From an uncultured Butyricicoccus sp. (lineage in GTDB: Bacteria; Bacillota; Clostridia; Oscillospirales; Butyricicoccaceae), in contig CALWUO010000007.1 in the NCBI GenBank assembly GCA_944384745.1, positions 1-64,000 of the forward strand: a stretch of 64,000 nucleotides of DNA, read 5' to 3'. Under the pieces are notes generated by a model. It did not search any database. It had not been told where the DNA came from and saw only the letters and a program-made list of their open reading frames with translations. Positions 46,580 through 55,719 of the stretch are shown piece after piece. The first letter of the stretch is position 1, and each line of letters starts with the position of its first letter. The translations under genes were made by a program, and so were the position numbers.

Positions 46580-47593
46580 TTAATAAAGCTGTATATCTTC
46601 TGTTAAAGTTGTTTTTATTCCATTTATATCTGTAATATCTAAAGTAACACTGAATTTTTTATTTTTATTTAAATTTTTTATAGTTCCATCAAGTATAGTC
46701 CGCTCTATACTTTCATATTCTTCATAATTATCAAACTTTTCTGAACCTGTTTTTATAGTTTTACCCTCTTGAACTACTTTCCAATCCATAACACTTGGCT
46801 GACCACTTAATAAATTTTCTGTACCTCCTGAAATATAATCCATGTCATATATTTTACGAAATTCTATATGCACTCCCCTTTCATTAAAGGCTGGTTCAAG
46901 CATAACTTGAAATAAATCTTCATTTATCTCATAAACTGACAATGTTTCATTTTCTATTGTGCCGTCTGGTCTAATAACTGAAACATTTATTTCTGGAGTA
47001 ACCCCCCAAGGTATATTGACAACTGTATTATATAATTGACCATTTTGGTCTGCGGTTATTATTTGTGGGGCATCACTTATTCCCGTTATTGAAAATTCCA
47101 CTTTTGTACCCACTGCATTACTTTTAGGTAAAACAGATATAGATACGTCCATAGTTCTATTTTGATAATATTTTTGCACTTCGATTTCAGTGTTTGTAAA
47201 CAAACTTGATTCATTATTTGCTGATGAAACATAAACTGTATTTGGCATTACACCTACTTTGTTTTCAAGCCGTTTAAGCTGTTTATATATATTTATCTGA
47301 GATATTATAAGCCCTATTGAAACAACTGCCATAATTCCAGTTAAAACAAATGGAAAATTTTTTATAAACTTGTCTTTTTTATTTTCTTGAATAATTGTTT
47401 CATTTCCTAAAAGACTATCAACTGAAATATCGAATATTTTTGCAAGCTCTATTAAATTTTCAACCGTTGGGGTTGCTGTACCTGATTCCCATTTTGAAAT
47501 TGATTGTCTTGATAAATTTAGCTCTTGCCCTAATCTTTCTTGTGACCAACCTTTTTGTTGACGTAAATTTTGTATTTTTTCACCCGTTGTCAT
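46580..47593 (-). CDS. Membrane-anchored XRE-family regulator with extracytoplasmic domain
   Basis: A 337-aa protein: an N-terminal helix-turn-helix (MTTGEKIQNLRQQKGWSQER to about residue 62, with LSRQSISKWESG as recognition helix), one membrane span (about 80-102) and about 230 residues outside the membrane. The outer part is beta-rich and unrecognised, with segments like VSISVLPKSNAVGTKVEFSI and KKFSVTLDITDINGIKTTL that suggest Ig-like modules. This is a one-component, ToxR-like layout: a DNA-binding head joined directly to an outside sensor. Target genes are unknown. TTGTCAA half-sites precede its own promoter. The ATG follows GGGTGG. Confidence 0.8.
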   Translation of the reverse strand: MTTGEKIQNLRQQKGWSQERLGQELNLSRQSISKWESGTATPTVENLIELAKIFDISVDSLLGNETIIQENKKDKFIKNFPFVLTGIMAVVSIGLIISQINIYKQLKRLENKVGVMPNTVYVSSANNESSLFTNTEIEVQKYYQNRTMDVSISVLPKSNAVGTKVEFSITGISDAPQIITADQNGQLYNTVVNIPWGVTPEINVSVIRPDGTIENETLSVYEINEDLFQVMLEPAFNERGVHIEFRKIYDMDYISGGTENLLSGQPSVMDWKVVQEGKTIKTGSEKFDNYEEYESIERTILDGTIKNLNKNKKFSVTLDITDINGIKTTLTEDIQLY

Positions 47594-47634
47594 AATTTAA
47601 CACCACCCTTTCAAGTATTGCTTTTTGTTCCTTT

Positions 47635-47663
47635 ATAATATCAATAAACATTATTTTTTGCAA
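47635..47663 (-). promoter_or_regulatory. Promoter of the membrane-anchored XRE gene
   Basis: Minus strand: TTGCAA (47658-47663), 17 bp, TATTAT (47635-47640) with extended TGa. Confidence 0.7.
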
Positions 47664-47673
47664 TCAATTAGTC

Positions 47674-47698
47674 TTGTCAATTTGTCAACCAGTGGTTG
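47674..47698. promoter_or_regulatory. TTGTCAA half-site pair and CAACCAGTGGTTG palindrome
   Basis: TTGTCAA at 47674-47680 and 47682-47688, then a perfect 13-bp palindrome at 47686-47698, just upstream of the -35 box. The half-site is shared with the array at 46430-46528. Confidence 0.5.
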
Positions 47699-47701
47699 CA
47701 C

Positions 47702-47732
47702 ATAAAAAACAGACGCATATACCTGCGTCTGT
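47702..47732 (-). terminator. Terminator of the CBS-domain gene
   Basis: ACAGACGCA-TATACC-TGCGTCTGT; the minus strand continues with T6. Confidence 0.9.
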
Positions 47733-47740
47733 CTATAAAT

Positions 47741-48208
47741 TCAGTTCCAAAGCTCTTTTAATTGATTTTGCATTGAAATCACTTTTTCTTGTTTTTGCAT
47801 TTTCTCAGTTTTTTTCTTAATCTCAGAAATGCAATAATCCATAATACGTTGACGGGTTACAATACCAACAAAACAATCTCTATCATCAATTACAGGGACA
47901 AAATTCTGATGAAGTGCTGTATCCAATAAATCGTTTATTTGAGCATCTGCCCTAACAGGTTTATTCTGCACTCTGCGTTCCATCTGTTCCATATACATAA
48001 TATCACGCTGTTGCCATATATCAGGGTTTGACAAAGCTCTTAAAAAATCACCCTCTGTAACAGTTCCTATGTATCTACCCTCTCTCGATATAAGCGGAAT
48101 AGCTGTATAACCTGCCTGTTGCATGCTTTCCAAACCCTCTGCTATTGTTTGGTCATGATATAAATATGATACTTCATGCTTTGGTGTTAAAAAAAACATT
48201 ATATTCAT
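47741..48208 (-). CDS. CBS-domain protein (DarB/CbpA-like)
   Basis: A 155-aa cytoplasmic protein with two CBS domains (about 8-65 and 78-130) and a C-terminal basic coiled-coil (KKKTEKMQKQEK). The start MNIMFFLTPKHEVSYLYHDQ and the layout resemble short CBS proteins of Bacillota that bind c-di-AMP (DarB in B. subtilis). Ligand binding here is inference. It stands alone with its own promoter and terminator. The ATG follows GGAAAGAAG with ordinary spacing; an alternative start three codons later is possible. Confidence 0.82.
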   Translation of the reverse strand: MNIMFFLTPKHEVSYLYHDQTIAEGLESMQQAGYTAIPLISREGRYIGTVTEGDFLRALSNPDIWQQRDIMYMEQMERRVQNKPVRADAQINDLLDTALHQNFVPVIDDRDCFVGIVTRQRIMDYCISEIKKKTEKMQKQEKVISMQNQLKELWN

Positions 48209-48267
48209 AATAGCTTTACTTCTTTCCGATACATTTATACTAGATAAATTGTTTTATCTCTAATTGT

Positions 48268-48296
48268 ATTGTACCAAAACTAAAAAGCTGTTACAA
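48268..48296 (-). promoter_or_regulatory. Promoter of the CBS-domain gene
   Basis: Minus strand: TTGTAA (48291-48296), 17 bp, TACAAT (48268-48273). Confidence 0.65.
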
Positions 48297-48344
48297 CATA
48301 TTAAGATTATATTTAACAAATTGTACATGATTTTCACAAAACTC

Positions 48345-50078
48345 TCAAATTTTTTCCAAAATCTTTTCTATTATAGAGACTCGTTGAAATGGGGTTATTA
48401 AATAAAGTCCATGAGTAAAATCACGCATACGATTTGCAACATCAACTGAAAGTTTAACTGCAAGTTCTTCTGCACTATCACGGTCAAGCCCCTCATACAT
48501 ATTGACAATATTTTCTGGAATGTCTATTCCTGCCATTTCTTGACTCATAAATAAAGCGTTTCTATGACTTACAATAGGTATTATACCGCCCAAAATCTTA
48601 CAATCCAATGTATCATAAGCTTTTTTAAGATTGTCAAAAGCTCTATCTGTGTATACTGGCTGAGTTAAAAATGCACATATTCCTGCATTTTGCTTTCTTA
48701 TGGCTTTTCTAAGTTCTGCATCGAAGTTTTTAGCGTTTACATTTAATGCACCATAGACAGAAAAAGGAGCACAAAGACCATCTTCAGAAAGCTGACGTAT
48801 ATAATCAGCAAGCACAACAGAATTAAATGAAAATACCGCTTTAACCTCATCTTTTGCCGCTGACGGCACAGGGTCACCAGTTACAACAAGCACATTTTGC
48901 ACATTTTCAACCGATAAACCCAATAATAAAGCTTTTGTTGCATTTATATTTCTATCACGACAAGTCATATGTGGTATAGGGTCTAAATCAAGCTCTCTAT
49001 GCAGTTTAGCTGCAAGCAATGAGGAGTCAACACGAACTCTGGCAACTGGACAATCAGCAATAGTAACCGCATCAACGCCCATTTGTTTTAATTTTTTTGC
49101 ACCCTCCATAAATTTTTCAATGTTAGAGTCTGCAGGAGGGTCTAACTCCACTGCTATAACACGTTTCCCTTGATTTATTTTTTCTGCAAGGCGGTTTTTT
49201 ACATTTGTAAAATTGGATTTTTTATCTGATACTTGTTGTTTTATAGGTTTAGAAATAAGTTTTCCATCAAGTTTTTGACTAAGCTTTTTAATATGTTCTG
49301 GGGTTGTGCCACAACAACCGCCTATAATATTAACACCTATTTTTAAAAGCTCTGAACATCTTTCAGCAAAATAATTAGGACTGCTGTCAAAAACTGTTCT
49401 TCCATCAATAATAGTTGGATAACCTGCATTAGGCATAACAGAAAATGTTTTTTTATTTAGATTTTGAATATCAAGTTTTTTAGCTATTTGGAGTAAATGA
49501 AGTGGACCAGATACACAGTTTAAACCAACTGCATCTAAATTTTTGTCCTCACAAACACGGTTTATTAAATTATGTGCCGCCAGTCCATGACGTGTAAAAC
49601 CATCTGGAGTAACAGCAAAAGAGGCAATTATATATGCATCATTACATTTTGATTTAATGTATGCTGTAAAATCTGATAAATTTGTATCGTCTGCCAAAGT
49701 TTCAAACAAGAAGTTTTTTGCACCTAAATTTAAAAACTCATCTAAAACCGCATAAACATCTTCTTTTTGCTCATCTATTGGGCATAAATCAGCGAAAATT
49801 TTACAATTTTTATCTGCTGCCGCTTTATTGGCATTATCCCAAGCAGATTTTATAATATTTTTAATCTGAGCTATATCACATTCAAGAGCTTTTGGGGTAG
49901 CTGCAAATGTATTTGTTTTAATAGCATTTGCACCTGCATTTATATATTCAGTGTGTATTTTTATAATACGCTCAGGGTGATTTATATTTGCCCATTCACA
50001 TTTTGAAGTGTCATCTGGATAACACGTGCTGTAATATGTACCCATTGCACCATCAAAAAGCAAGATATTTTCTTTCAT
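48345..50078 (-). CDS. Homocysteine S-methyltransferase / methylenetetrahydrofolate reductase fusion
   Basis: A 577-aa two-domain protein. The N-terminal homocysteine S-methyltransferase domain (about 1-275) has FDGAMGTYYS, GLNCVSG and the zinc Cys pair GGCCGTTPEHI. The C-terminal MetF domain (about 295-575) has VIAVELDPPADSN and VTGDPVP and makes 5-methyltetrahydrofolate. It corresponds to YitJ-type fusions. Downstream of metH by 22 bp, it would supply the methyl donor for MetH. The N-terminal domain may be an alternative methyl acceptor enzyme. The ATG follows AAGAGTG. Confidence 0.92.
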   Translation of the reverse strand: MKENILLFDGAMGTYYSTCYPDDTSKCEWANINHPERIIKIHTEYINAGANAIKTNTFAATPKALECDIAQIKNIIKSAWDNANKAAADKNCKIFADLCPIDEQKEDVYAVLDEFLNLGAKNFLFETLADDTNLSDFTAYIKSKCNDAYIIASFAVTPDGFTRHGLAAHNLINRVCEDKNLDAVGLNCVSGPLHLLQIAKKLDIQNLNKKTFSVMPNAGYPTIIDGRTVFDSSPNYFAERCSELLKIGVNIIGGCCGTTPEHIKKLSQKLDGKLISKPIKQQVSDKKSNFTNVKNRLAEKINQGKRVIAVELDPPADSNIEKFMEGAKKLKQMGVDAVTIADCPVARVRVDSSLLAAKLHRELDLDPIPHMTCRDRNINATKALLLGLSVENVQNVLVVTGDPVPSAAKDEVKAVFSFNSVVLADYIRQLSEDGLCAPFSVYGALNVNAKNFDAELRKAIRKQNAGICAFLTQPVYTDRAFDNLKKAYDTLDCKILGGIIPIVSHRNALFMSQEMAGIDIPENIVNMYEGLDRDSAEELAVKLSVDVANRMRDFTHGLYLITPFQRVSIIEKILEKI

Positions 50079-50100
50079 TTTAATATCACTCTTTCTATAA

Positions 50101-52476
50101 TTAGCCTAGAATATTTCTGGCTATATCAACTGATTCTTTTGCATCACGAGCATAGAAATCAGCACCTATTTTTTCCGCATATTCTGGGGTTAAAACTGCA
50201 CCGCCAACCCAAATTTTACAGTCATGACCAGCATTTCTAAGTGCTTTTATAGTTTGCTCCATGCTGCCTAATGTAGTTGTCATAAGTGCAGATAAACCTA
50301 TTAGTTTTACATCTTGTTCAATAGCAGTATTTACAACTGTTTCAATAGGCACATCTCTGCCTAAATCAAGCACTTGATAACCATAGTTTTCAAGTATTGT
50401 TTTAACTATATTTTTACCAATATCGTGAATATCACCTTTTACAGTTGCAACTATAATTTTTCCTTTTGATACTGACTTTGCACCCTTAGAAGCGATTGAT
50501 TTTTTAATAATTTCAAAAGCCTCTTGAGCTGCACCCGCTGAATTTATAAGTTGTGGAAGAAATACTGCACCTTTTTCAAATCTATCACCAACTAAATCAA
50601 GTGCAGGAATTAAAAGAGTATTTACTATATCAAGTTCAGTCATACCGCTTTCTAGTAGCGACTGTGTTATTGTTTTACAATCTTCTTTTAAACCCTTTTC
50701 AACCGCACGAATTAAAGGCGGTTGGTCATCTGTGCTTTCATTTATTTGCTGTTGTGGTGCATTTACTATGGTTGTCTGTTGTGGCATTTTCATACATGCC
50801 TCAATATATTCCTGTGAGTTTTTGTCTCTATTATAAATAACATTAAACACTCTGATGGCATTCATAACCGCCATACTGTTAGGGTTTATAATAGGCATAT
50901 CAAGACCATAGGACATCGCAAGAGTTAAAAAGCCAGTTGTTATAAGTTCTCTGCATGGCAGACCAAAAGAGATATTTGAAACACCAAGTACACAGTGTAA
51001 ACCAAGATTATCTCTAACCATTTGCATGGCTTTTAGTGTTTCTACTGCTTTGTCCTGCTCTGCGGAAACGGTAAGGGTTAAACAGTCAATAAAAATATCT
51101 TCTTTTGGAATACCATATTCAATAGCTTTTTTCATAATACGCTCTGCTATTATAAAACGCTCCTCAGCAGTTGGCGGAAGTCCATTGCTATCCATTGTAA
51201 GACCTACAACCGCAGCACCATACTTTTTAGCTATCGGCAAAATTTTCTCCAAAACTTCTTCTTCACCATTTACAGAATTAACAATAGCTTTACCGTTTAC
51301 AACTCTTAAACCCGCTTCGATAACCTCTGGTTTTGTTGAGTCAATTTGAAGTGGTAAATCTGTTACCCCTTGAATTGCTTTTACAACTTTAACCATCATT
51401 TCAGCTTCATCTATATCTGGTAAACCTACATTTATATCTAAAATATGAGCACCAGCATCTGCTTGTTCAACTGCTTGATGTAAAATATAATCCATATCGC
51501 CTTCACGCAGTGCCTGCTGAAAACGCTTTTTACCAGTTGGGTTAATTCGTTCACCAATAACACGAACACCATCAATTCTTACAACATTTGTTGGAGAACA
51601 AACTTCAGAATAATGTGTTATTTGTCTTTTATTTGGTTCTTTTCCCTTTGTGCGTTTTACAATCTCAGAAATATATTCTGGAGTTGTACCACAACAACCG
51701 CCCAGAATACTTACGCCCATAGAAAGATATTCTTCCATAAGCTCTGCAAACTGCACTGCATCAATATCATATTCGCTTGTAGCAGGGTCAGGAAGTCCAG
51801 CATTTGCTTTAACAATAATAGGAAGTGTTGTGGCATTGCATAATCTCTCTACAATAGGCATAAGCTCCTTTGGACCAAGAGAACAGTTTACACCCATAGC
51901 ATTAACGCCCAAACCTTCCAAGGTCATGGCCATAGCCTCAACTGCACAGCCTGTAAATGTTCTTCCGTTTTGCTCAAATGTCATTGTAACATAAATAGGA
52001 AGTTTTGTATTTTCCTTTGCTGCAATTACAGCCGCCTTGACCTCATATAAATCTGTCATTGTTTCAAATATTACAAGGTCTGCTCCTGCACTTTCACCAG
52101 CTATTAACATCTCTTTAAAGATTTCATATGCACTCTCAAAAGCTAAAGTGCCATAAGGTTCTAAAAGTTGACCGATTGGACCAATATCAAGAGCTACTTT
52201 GCATTTTGTGCCATTAGCTGCCTCTTTTGCACATTTAACAGCTGCTTTTACAACTGTTTCAACACTTTCTCCGCTTTTTTGAAGTTTATAGCTATTAGCA
52301 CCGAAAGTATTTGCATAAATAATGTCACTGCCTGCGTCAATATAAGCTTTATGTATTGCTTTTATTTTCTCTGGCTCTGTTAAACACAAAAGTTCTGGAC
52401 TATGACCTGCAACCAAACCATTTTTTTGCAACATAGTTCCCATTGCACCATCTAAATAAATAATTTTATTTTCCAC
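50101..52476 (-). CDS. metH: B12-dependent methionine synthase lacking the reactivation domain
   Basis: Transfers a methyl group from methyltetrahydrofolate to homocysteine via cobalamin. The 791-aa protein has a homocysteine/zinc domain (about 1-290, with GVNCSLG and GGCCGTTPEYI), a pterin-binding domain (about 320-560) and a B12 cap plus Rossmann domain. GDIHDIGKNIV near residue 680 supplies the cobalt His. The C-terminal AdoMet-binding reactivation domain is absent; it is encoded by the upstream gene. The start is GTG 52474-52476: GGCGGGG precedes it by 7 bases and it overlaps the upstream stop by 11 bp. The frame is open to 52566 but inside the other gene. Confidence 0.94.
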   Translation of the reverse strand: MENKIIYLDGAMGTMLQKNGLVAGHSPELLCLTEPEKIKAIHKAYIDAGSDIIYANTFGANSYKLQKSGESVETVVKAAVKCAKEAANGTKCKVALDIGPIGQLLEPYGTLAFESAYEIFKEMLIAGESAGADLVIFETMTDLYEVKAAVIAAKENTKLPIYVTMTFEQNGRTFTGCAVEAMAMTLEGLGVNAMGVNCSLGPKELMPIVERLCNATTLPIIVKANAGLPDPATSEYDIDAVQFAELMEEYLSMGVSILGGCCGTTPEYISEIVKRTKGKEPNKRQITHYSEVCSPTNVVRIDGVRVIGERINPTGKKRFQQALREGDMDYILHQAVEQADAGAHILDINVGLPDIDEAEMMVKVVKAIQGVTDLPLQIDSTKPEVIEAGLRVVNGKAIVNSVNGEEEVLEKILPIAKKYGAAVVGLTMDSNGLPPTAEERFIIAERIMKKAIEYGIPKEDIFIDCLTLTVSAEQDKAVETLKAMQMVRDNLGLHCVLGVSNISFGLPCRELITTGFLTLAMSYGLDMPIINPNSMAVMNAIRVFNVIYNRDKNSQEYIEACMKMPQQTTIVNAPQQQINESTDDQPPLIRAVEKGLKEDCKTITQSLLESGMTELDIVNTLLIPALDLVGDRFEKGAVFLPQLINSAGAAQEAFEIIKKSIASKGAKSVSKGKIIVATVKGDIHDIGKNIVKTILENYGYQVLDLGRDVPIETVVNTAIEQDVKLIGLSALMTTTLGSMEQTIKALRNAGHDCKIWVGGAVLTPEYAEKIGADFYARDAKESVDIARNILG

Positions 52477-53143
52477 AGGTTTTCCCCGCCTTTCTAAATC
52501 TACAATTTTCAAACATAGAACAGTAAGCACAACCTCTAAAGCGTTTAGTTTGCTTTGTTTCTGCAATACCTATAATTGCAGTTACTGACTTTCTAGGTGT
52601 TAAAATACATGAGTCAGTAAGCATTAAACCTATTTGTCTCTGTGTATCAAGTAAATTTACCATTTCAGTTTGGAATGATATAGGCATATCACCATAACCA
52701 GCACTAAATCTATCTGTTAAATATTTTATATTTAATTTTTGCTTTAATTCTTCTTCTACTTTATCACAAACAGCCTCTATTGCTGATGAACCGCAACAAT
52801 CAAGTATAATTGCATCTGACATATTACGAATTTCCGCCATTCTGATAACTCTTTCTATATCTGCTCCCAATGTTGCTGCAATAAAAATACACTTTTTGCA
52901 GTCTTTTAACATAGTTGCTATATCATTACCGATTAAAGCGACCTGTGGTTCTTTTAAAACAGGTGTTTCACCTTGCCAATCTATTTCAAATACTTTGTAT
53001 GTCCATCTTGGTTTTATACAATCTAAGGTTATTTTTATACATTCATCAATTTGATTTTGCACATCTTGAGGTATTTCACTGCCACGCCAACCCAAATATT
53101 GCAAAACCTCTGCTTTTGAAAACTCTGAAAGCTTAATTTCCAT
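52466..53143 (-). CDS. MetH activation-domain protein
   Basis: A stand-alone equivalent of the C-terminal reactivation domain of methionine synthase, 225 aa. It would bind AdoMet and help reductive remethylation of the cobalamin in MetH. The hallmark is DRFSAGYGDMPISFQ (about 147-161, the R-x-S-x-G-Y AdoMet motif). The four C-terminal Cys (CAYCSMFENC and KTCGK) could bind a metal or cluster. It is the first gene of the met operon, overlapping metH by 11 bp, so the two halves are made together. The ATG follows AGTGAGGG. Confidence 0.9.
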   Translation of the reverse strand: MEIKLSEFSKAEVLQYLGWRGSEIPQDVQNQIDECIKITLDCIKPRWTYKVFEIDWQGETPVLKEPQVALIGNDIATMLKDCKKCIFIAATLGADIERVIRMAEIRNMSDAIILDCCGSSAIEAVCDKVEEELKQKLNIKYLTDRFSAGYGDMPISFQTEMVNLLDTQRQIGLMLTDSCILTPRKSVTAIIGIAETKQTKRFRGCAYCSMFENCRFRKAGKTCGK

Positions 53144-53182
53144 ATATTACACCCTCACTTTTCAAAAATATTATACTTTAGC

Positions 53183-53212
53183 ATTATATCACAGTGATAA
53201 ATAAAAAAACAA
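53183..53212 (-). promoter_or_regulatory. Promoter and palindrome of the methionine operon
   Basis: Minus strand: TTGTTT (53207-53212), 18 bp, TATAAT (53183-53188) with extended TGa. TATCAC-A-GTGATA (53187-53199), a perfect 13-bp palindrome, overlaps the -10. No SAM or cobalamin riboswitch fits in the short leader. Confidence 0.6.
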
Positions 53213-53225
53213 TAGGAATTAAGGT

Positions 53226-53798
53226 CTAATCCTCAATCCCTATTATCTTACTGTTAAAAAATTCAGCTTCTTCTTTTTCATGGGTTATCATTATAACTGT
53301 TTTATTTTGAAAATAGTGTTTCATCTCATTTAAAACAAGCTGTTTTGTATCTTTATCCAAACCTTTAAGCGGTTCATCTAAAAACAACACATCAAATTCA
53401 GAAAGTAAAGCCCTTAATATACTAACTCGCCTTTTCATACCTCCCGAAAGTGTGTTAACAAATTTGTTTTCTGTTATTCCCATTTTACAAAGTGCAGTTT
53501 GCACGGTTTCTTTATCGTTTTTAGCATTTACAAGCCTTATATTTGATATTGCATCAAGTTCTTCACACAATCTATTCTCTTGAAAAACCGCACTTATTTT
53601 CATATTTTCCAGCCCTGTTATAGTTCCGCTGTCCTGTTTTTCCAGTCCCATAAGTATACGGAAAAGCGTTGTTTTTCCTACTCCAGATTTGCCCATTATA
53701 CAAGTTATTTTTTTATGTTCTATAACTGCGGAAAAATTATTTAAAACTTGTTTTTCACCATATGATTTGCATAGATTTTGTATTTTTATATCTTGCAT
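53226..53798 (-). CDS. ABC transporter ATP-binding protein (NitT/TauT type)
   Basis: The ATPase subunit (190 aa) of an uptake ABC transporter. Walker A MGKSGVGKTTLFRIL, signature LSGGMKRRVSILRAL, Walker B VLFLDEPLKGLD and H-loop MITHEKEEAEF are all present. It is short compared with the 230-260 aa of SsuB/TauB, mainly because of a compact C-terminus, but nothing essential is missing. It is last in a three-gene unit, 6 bp after the permease. The ribosome site (AATGGA) is weak, so translational coupling is likely. Confidence 0.9.
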   Translation of the reverse strand: MQDIKIQNLCKSYGEKQVLNNFSAVIEHKKITCIMGKSGVGKTTLFRILMGLEKQDSGTITGLENMKISAVFQENRLCEELDAISNIRLVNAKNDKETVQTALCKMGITENKFVNTLSGGMKRRVSILRALLSEFDVLFLDEPLKGLDKDTKQLVLNEMKHYFQNKTVIMITHEKEEAEFFNSKIIGIED

Positions 53799-53804
53799 TT
53801 TTTA

Positions 53805-54551
53805 TTAGTCCATTCTAAGCAGTAAAATTTTAATTTTAGATAATAAATGTAAAAATAAACGCTCAAAAAACAGGCTAACACATACTATAACAAGTGTCCA
53901 TGCAAATAAGTCAGGTGTATCCAAATAAACTTTAGCTTGTTGTAAACATTCACCTATTGAACCATTAGGCATACCTATAACCTCGGCTGCAACTCCTGAC
54001 TTCCAACTAAGACCAAGACACACTGCACATGCTGACTCAAAATATTTAAAAATATGTGGTATATATATGTAACGCACCTGTTTTATAGGTTTAATTTGAA
54101 AAATCTGTGCCATTTCATGCATTTTATAATCAATGGTATGAATGCCAGTCAGTATATTGCTATACATAACTGGCATAACCATTAAAAATGAAATTAAAAT
54201 AGCAAGGTTTTTGGAGGAAAACCAAATAAGAGCTAAAATAATAAACGATGCTACGGGAATAGAACGAATAGTTAACATAAATGGTGATAATAGTTCATCT
54301 ATTCTTTTAAATTTGCTTGCTAAAACAGCAAGAATACAGCTTATTATAACAGCAATTATAAATCCGCCTATAATTCTACTTGCTGAAAAGGCTATTGCAA
54401 ACCAAAAATCTTTTGTGATAATCAGTTCACAAAGTCTTATAATAACTCTTATAGGTGATACTAAAAGTATTTGCTGATTTAACTTCATGCTGACTACTTG
54501 CCATACAAACAGCCAAAATAAAACCGCCCATGGTTTAATATCTTTTTTCAT
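53805..54551 (-). CDS. ABC transporter permease (NitT/TauT type)
   Basis: A membrane subunit of 248 aa with about six spans. The EAA-type cytoplasmic loop for the ATPase is visible as EMAQIFQIKPIKQVRYIYIPHIFKYFESAC (about residues 145-175). The SsuC/TauC-like ending GLSWKSGVAAEVIGMPNGSIG follows. Its ATG shares a base with the stop codon of the substrate-binding gene (TAATG). The substrate is unknown; sulfonates, nitrate and thiamine precursors are used by relatives. Confidence 0.9.
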   Translation of the reverse strand: MKKDIKPWAVLFWLFVWQVVSMKLNQQILLVSPIRVIIRLCELIITKDFWFAIAFSASRIIGGFIIAVIISCILAVLASKFKRIDELLSPFMLTIRSIPVASFIILALIWFSSKNLAILISFLMVMPVMYSNILTGIHTIDYKMHEMAQIFQIKPIKQVRYIYIPHIFKYFESACAVCLGLSWKSGVAAEVIGMPNGSIGECLQQAKVYLDTPDLFAWTLVIVCVSLFFERLFLHLLSKIKILLLRMD

Positions 54552-55582
54552 TATCTTGAATAATAAAAATCATCTGCTGGCATTTTACCGCCTATTGTCT
54601 TAGGATTTTGTTCATTTAATACTTCTAAATAACCAGAAAGCTTTTCTTTCATTTCATCGCCCTCAATAAAGGTTATATTACATTCTGGAATGGCTTTTAC
54701 TGCAACTTCTTCTGGTACAATATCGAATTTACCAACTAATTTTGCTGCCTCTTCTATATTTTCATTTGTAAAATCAACAGATTGCTTATAGTGGTCTAAA
54801 AATGCTGAAATAGCCTCTGGGTTTTCATCAATAACGCTCTTTTTAGCAACTACAACACCAGTAATCAATGATGATGGATTTTCTTTGTCTGCTTGAAGTT
54901 TGTCCCACTCTTCATTTAAATCAAGGGCAACTCTAATTTTATCGCTCTTAGTCTGTGCAGTTGTTACAAATGGCTGAGGAAGTAGTGCAATGGCGTTTTC
55001 ATTTGCCATAAGTGCAGAAAGACATTCACTATGCTCACTTTTCCATTCAATAGTTACATCTGTAACTGGGTCTATTCCATTTTCACTTAGAATATAATTT
55101 AAAGTATACTCTGGGGTTAATCCCTTACCGCTTGCATAGATTGTTTTGCCTTTCATATCCTCTACGCTGGATATATTTTCACCGTTTTCAACAATATAAA
55201 GCACACCTAATGTGTTAATTGCAATTACATCAATATTGCCTTGAGTATTATTATATAAAACCGATGCCAAATTTGCTGGAACTGCTGCAATATCAAAACC
55301 ATCTTCACTGTTTATTTGTGCGGTTATCTCATCGGCTGCGGCTACAATGGTAAAATTATAATTATTATCTGTAAGTTTACCTTGCTCTGCATTGTCCATA
55401 AACTGCACAAGTCCCATAGCTGTTGGACCTTTAAGTGCTGCAATATCTAAATCAACCGCTTGTACTTGCGATTTATCTGCACTTGTATTGTTATTTGTAT
55501 TGTCATCTGTGTTTGTGCCACAACCTGCCATTAAACCAGCAGTAATTGCAAACGCACAAAAAATTGCTGTAAGTTTTTTCAT
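54551..55582 (-). CDS. ABC transporter substrate-binding lipoprotein
   Basis: A 343-aa exported lipoprotein. The signal peptide MKKLTAIFCAFAITAGLMAGC has a lipobox (LMAGC). A low-complexity N/T/D spacer follows, then a two-lobe NMT1/SsuA-like binding domain (ALKGPTAMGLVQFMDNAE, then ADEITAQINSEDGFDIAAVPANLASVL). The ATG at 55580-55582 is chosen because GAAAGGA is upstream and the signal peptide is then normal. An earlier ATG at 55603 lies in the leader. The LspA at 4814 would process it. The neighbouring met operon hints at a sulfur or methionine-related substrate, which is inference. Confidence 0.88.
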   Translation of the reverse strand: MKKLTAIFCAFAITAGLMAGCGTNTDDNTNNNTSADKSQVQAVDLDIAALKGPTAMGLVQFMDNAEQGKLTDNNYNFTIVAAADEITAQINSEDGFDIAAVPANLASVLYNNTQGNIDVIAINTLGVLYIVENGENISSVEDMKGKTIYASGKGLTPEYTLNYILSENGIDPVTDVTIEWKSEHSECLSALMANENAIALLPQPFVTTAQTKSDKIRVALDLNEEWDKLQADKENPSSLITGVVVAKKSVIDENPEAISAFLDHYKQSVDFTNENIEEAAKLVGKFDIVPEEVAVKAIPECNITFIEGDEMKEKLSGYLEVLNEQNPKTIGGKMPADDFYYSR

Positions 55583-55616
55583 TTTTAATTTTTCCTTTCT
55601 CATTGTATGTAAACAA

Positions 55617-55668
55617 GTTAGATAATACTAACATATTTATTTTATATTGTAACTAAACACTTAGTCAA
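55617..55668 (-). promoter_or_regulatory. Promoter and operator of the ABC uptake operon
   Basis: Minus strand: TTGACT (55663-55668), 16 bp, TATAAA (55641-55646). GTTAG-N6-CTAAC (55617-55632) lies just downstream of the start, as a repressor site would. Confidence 0.6.
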
Positions 55669-55719
55669 TACACAACTTATATATTTATCAAAACGACTAT
55701 AAAACGTATATTTTAATAA

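Noticed and set aside
53144..53225. SAM or cobalamin riboswitch for the met operon
   Set aside because: The space is about 80 bp with a promoter inside it, too short for either class.
54142..54477. 111-codon open frame opposite the ABC permease
   Set aside because: Mirror of a membrane-protein reading frame; no start signals.
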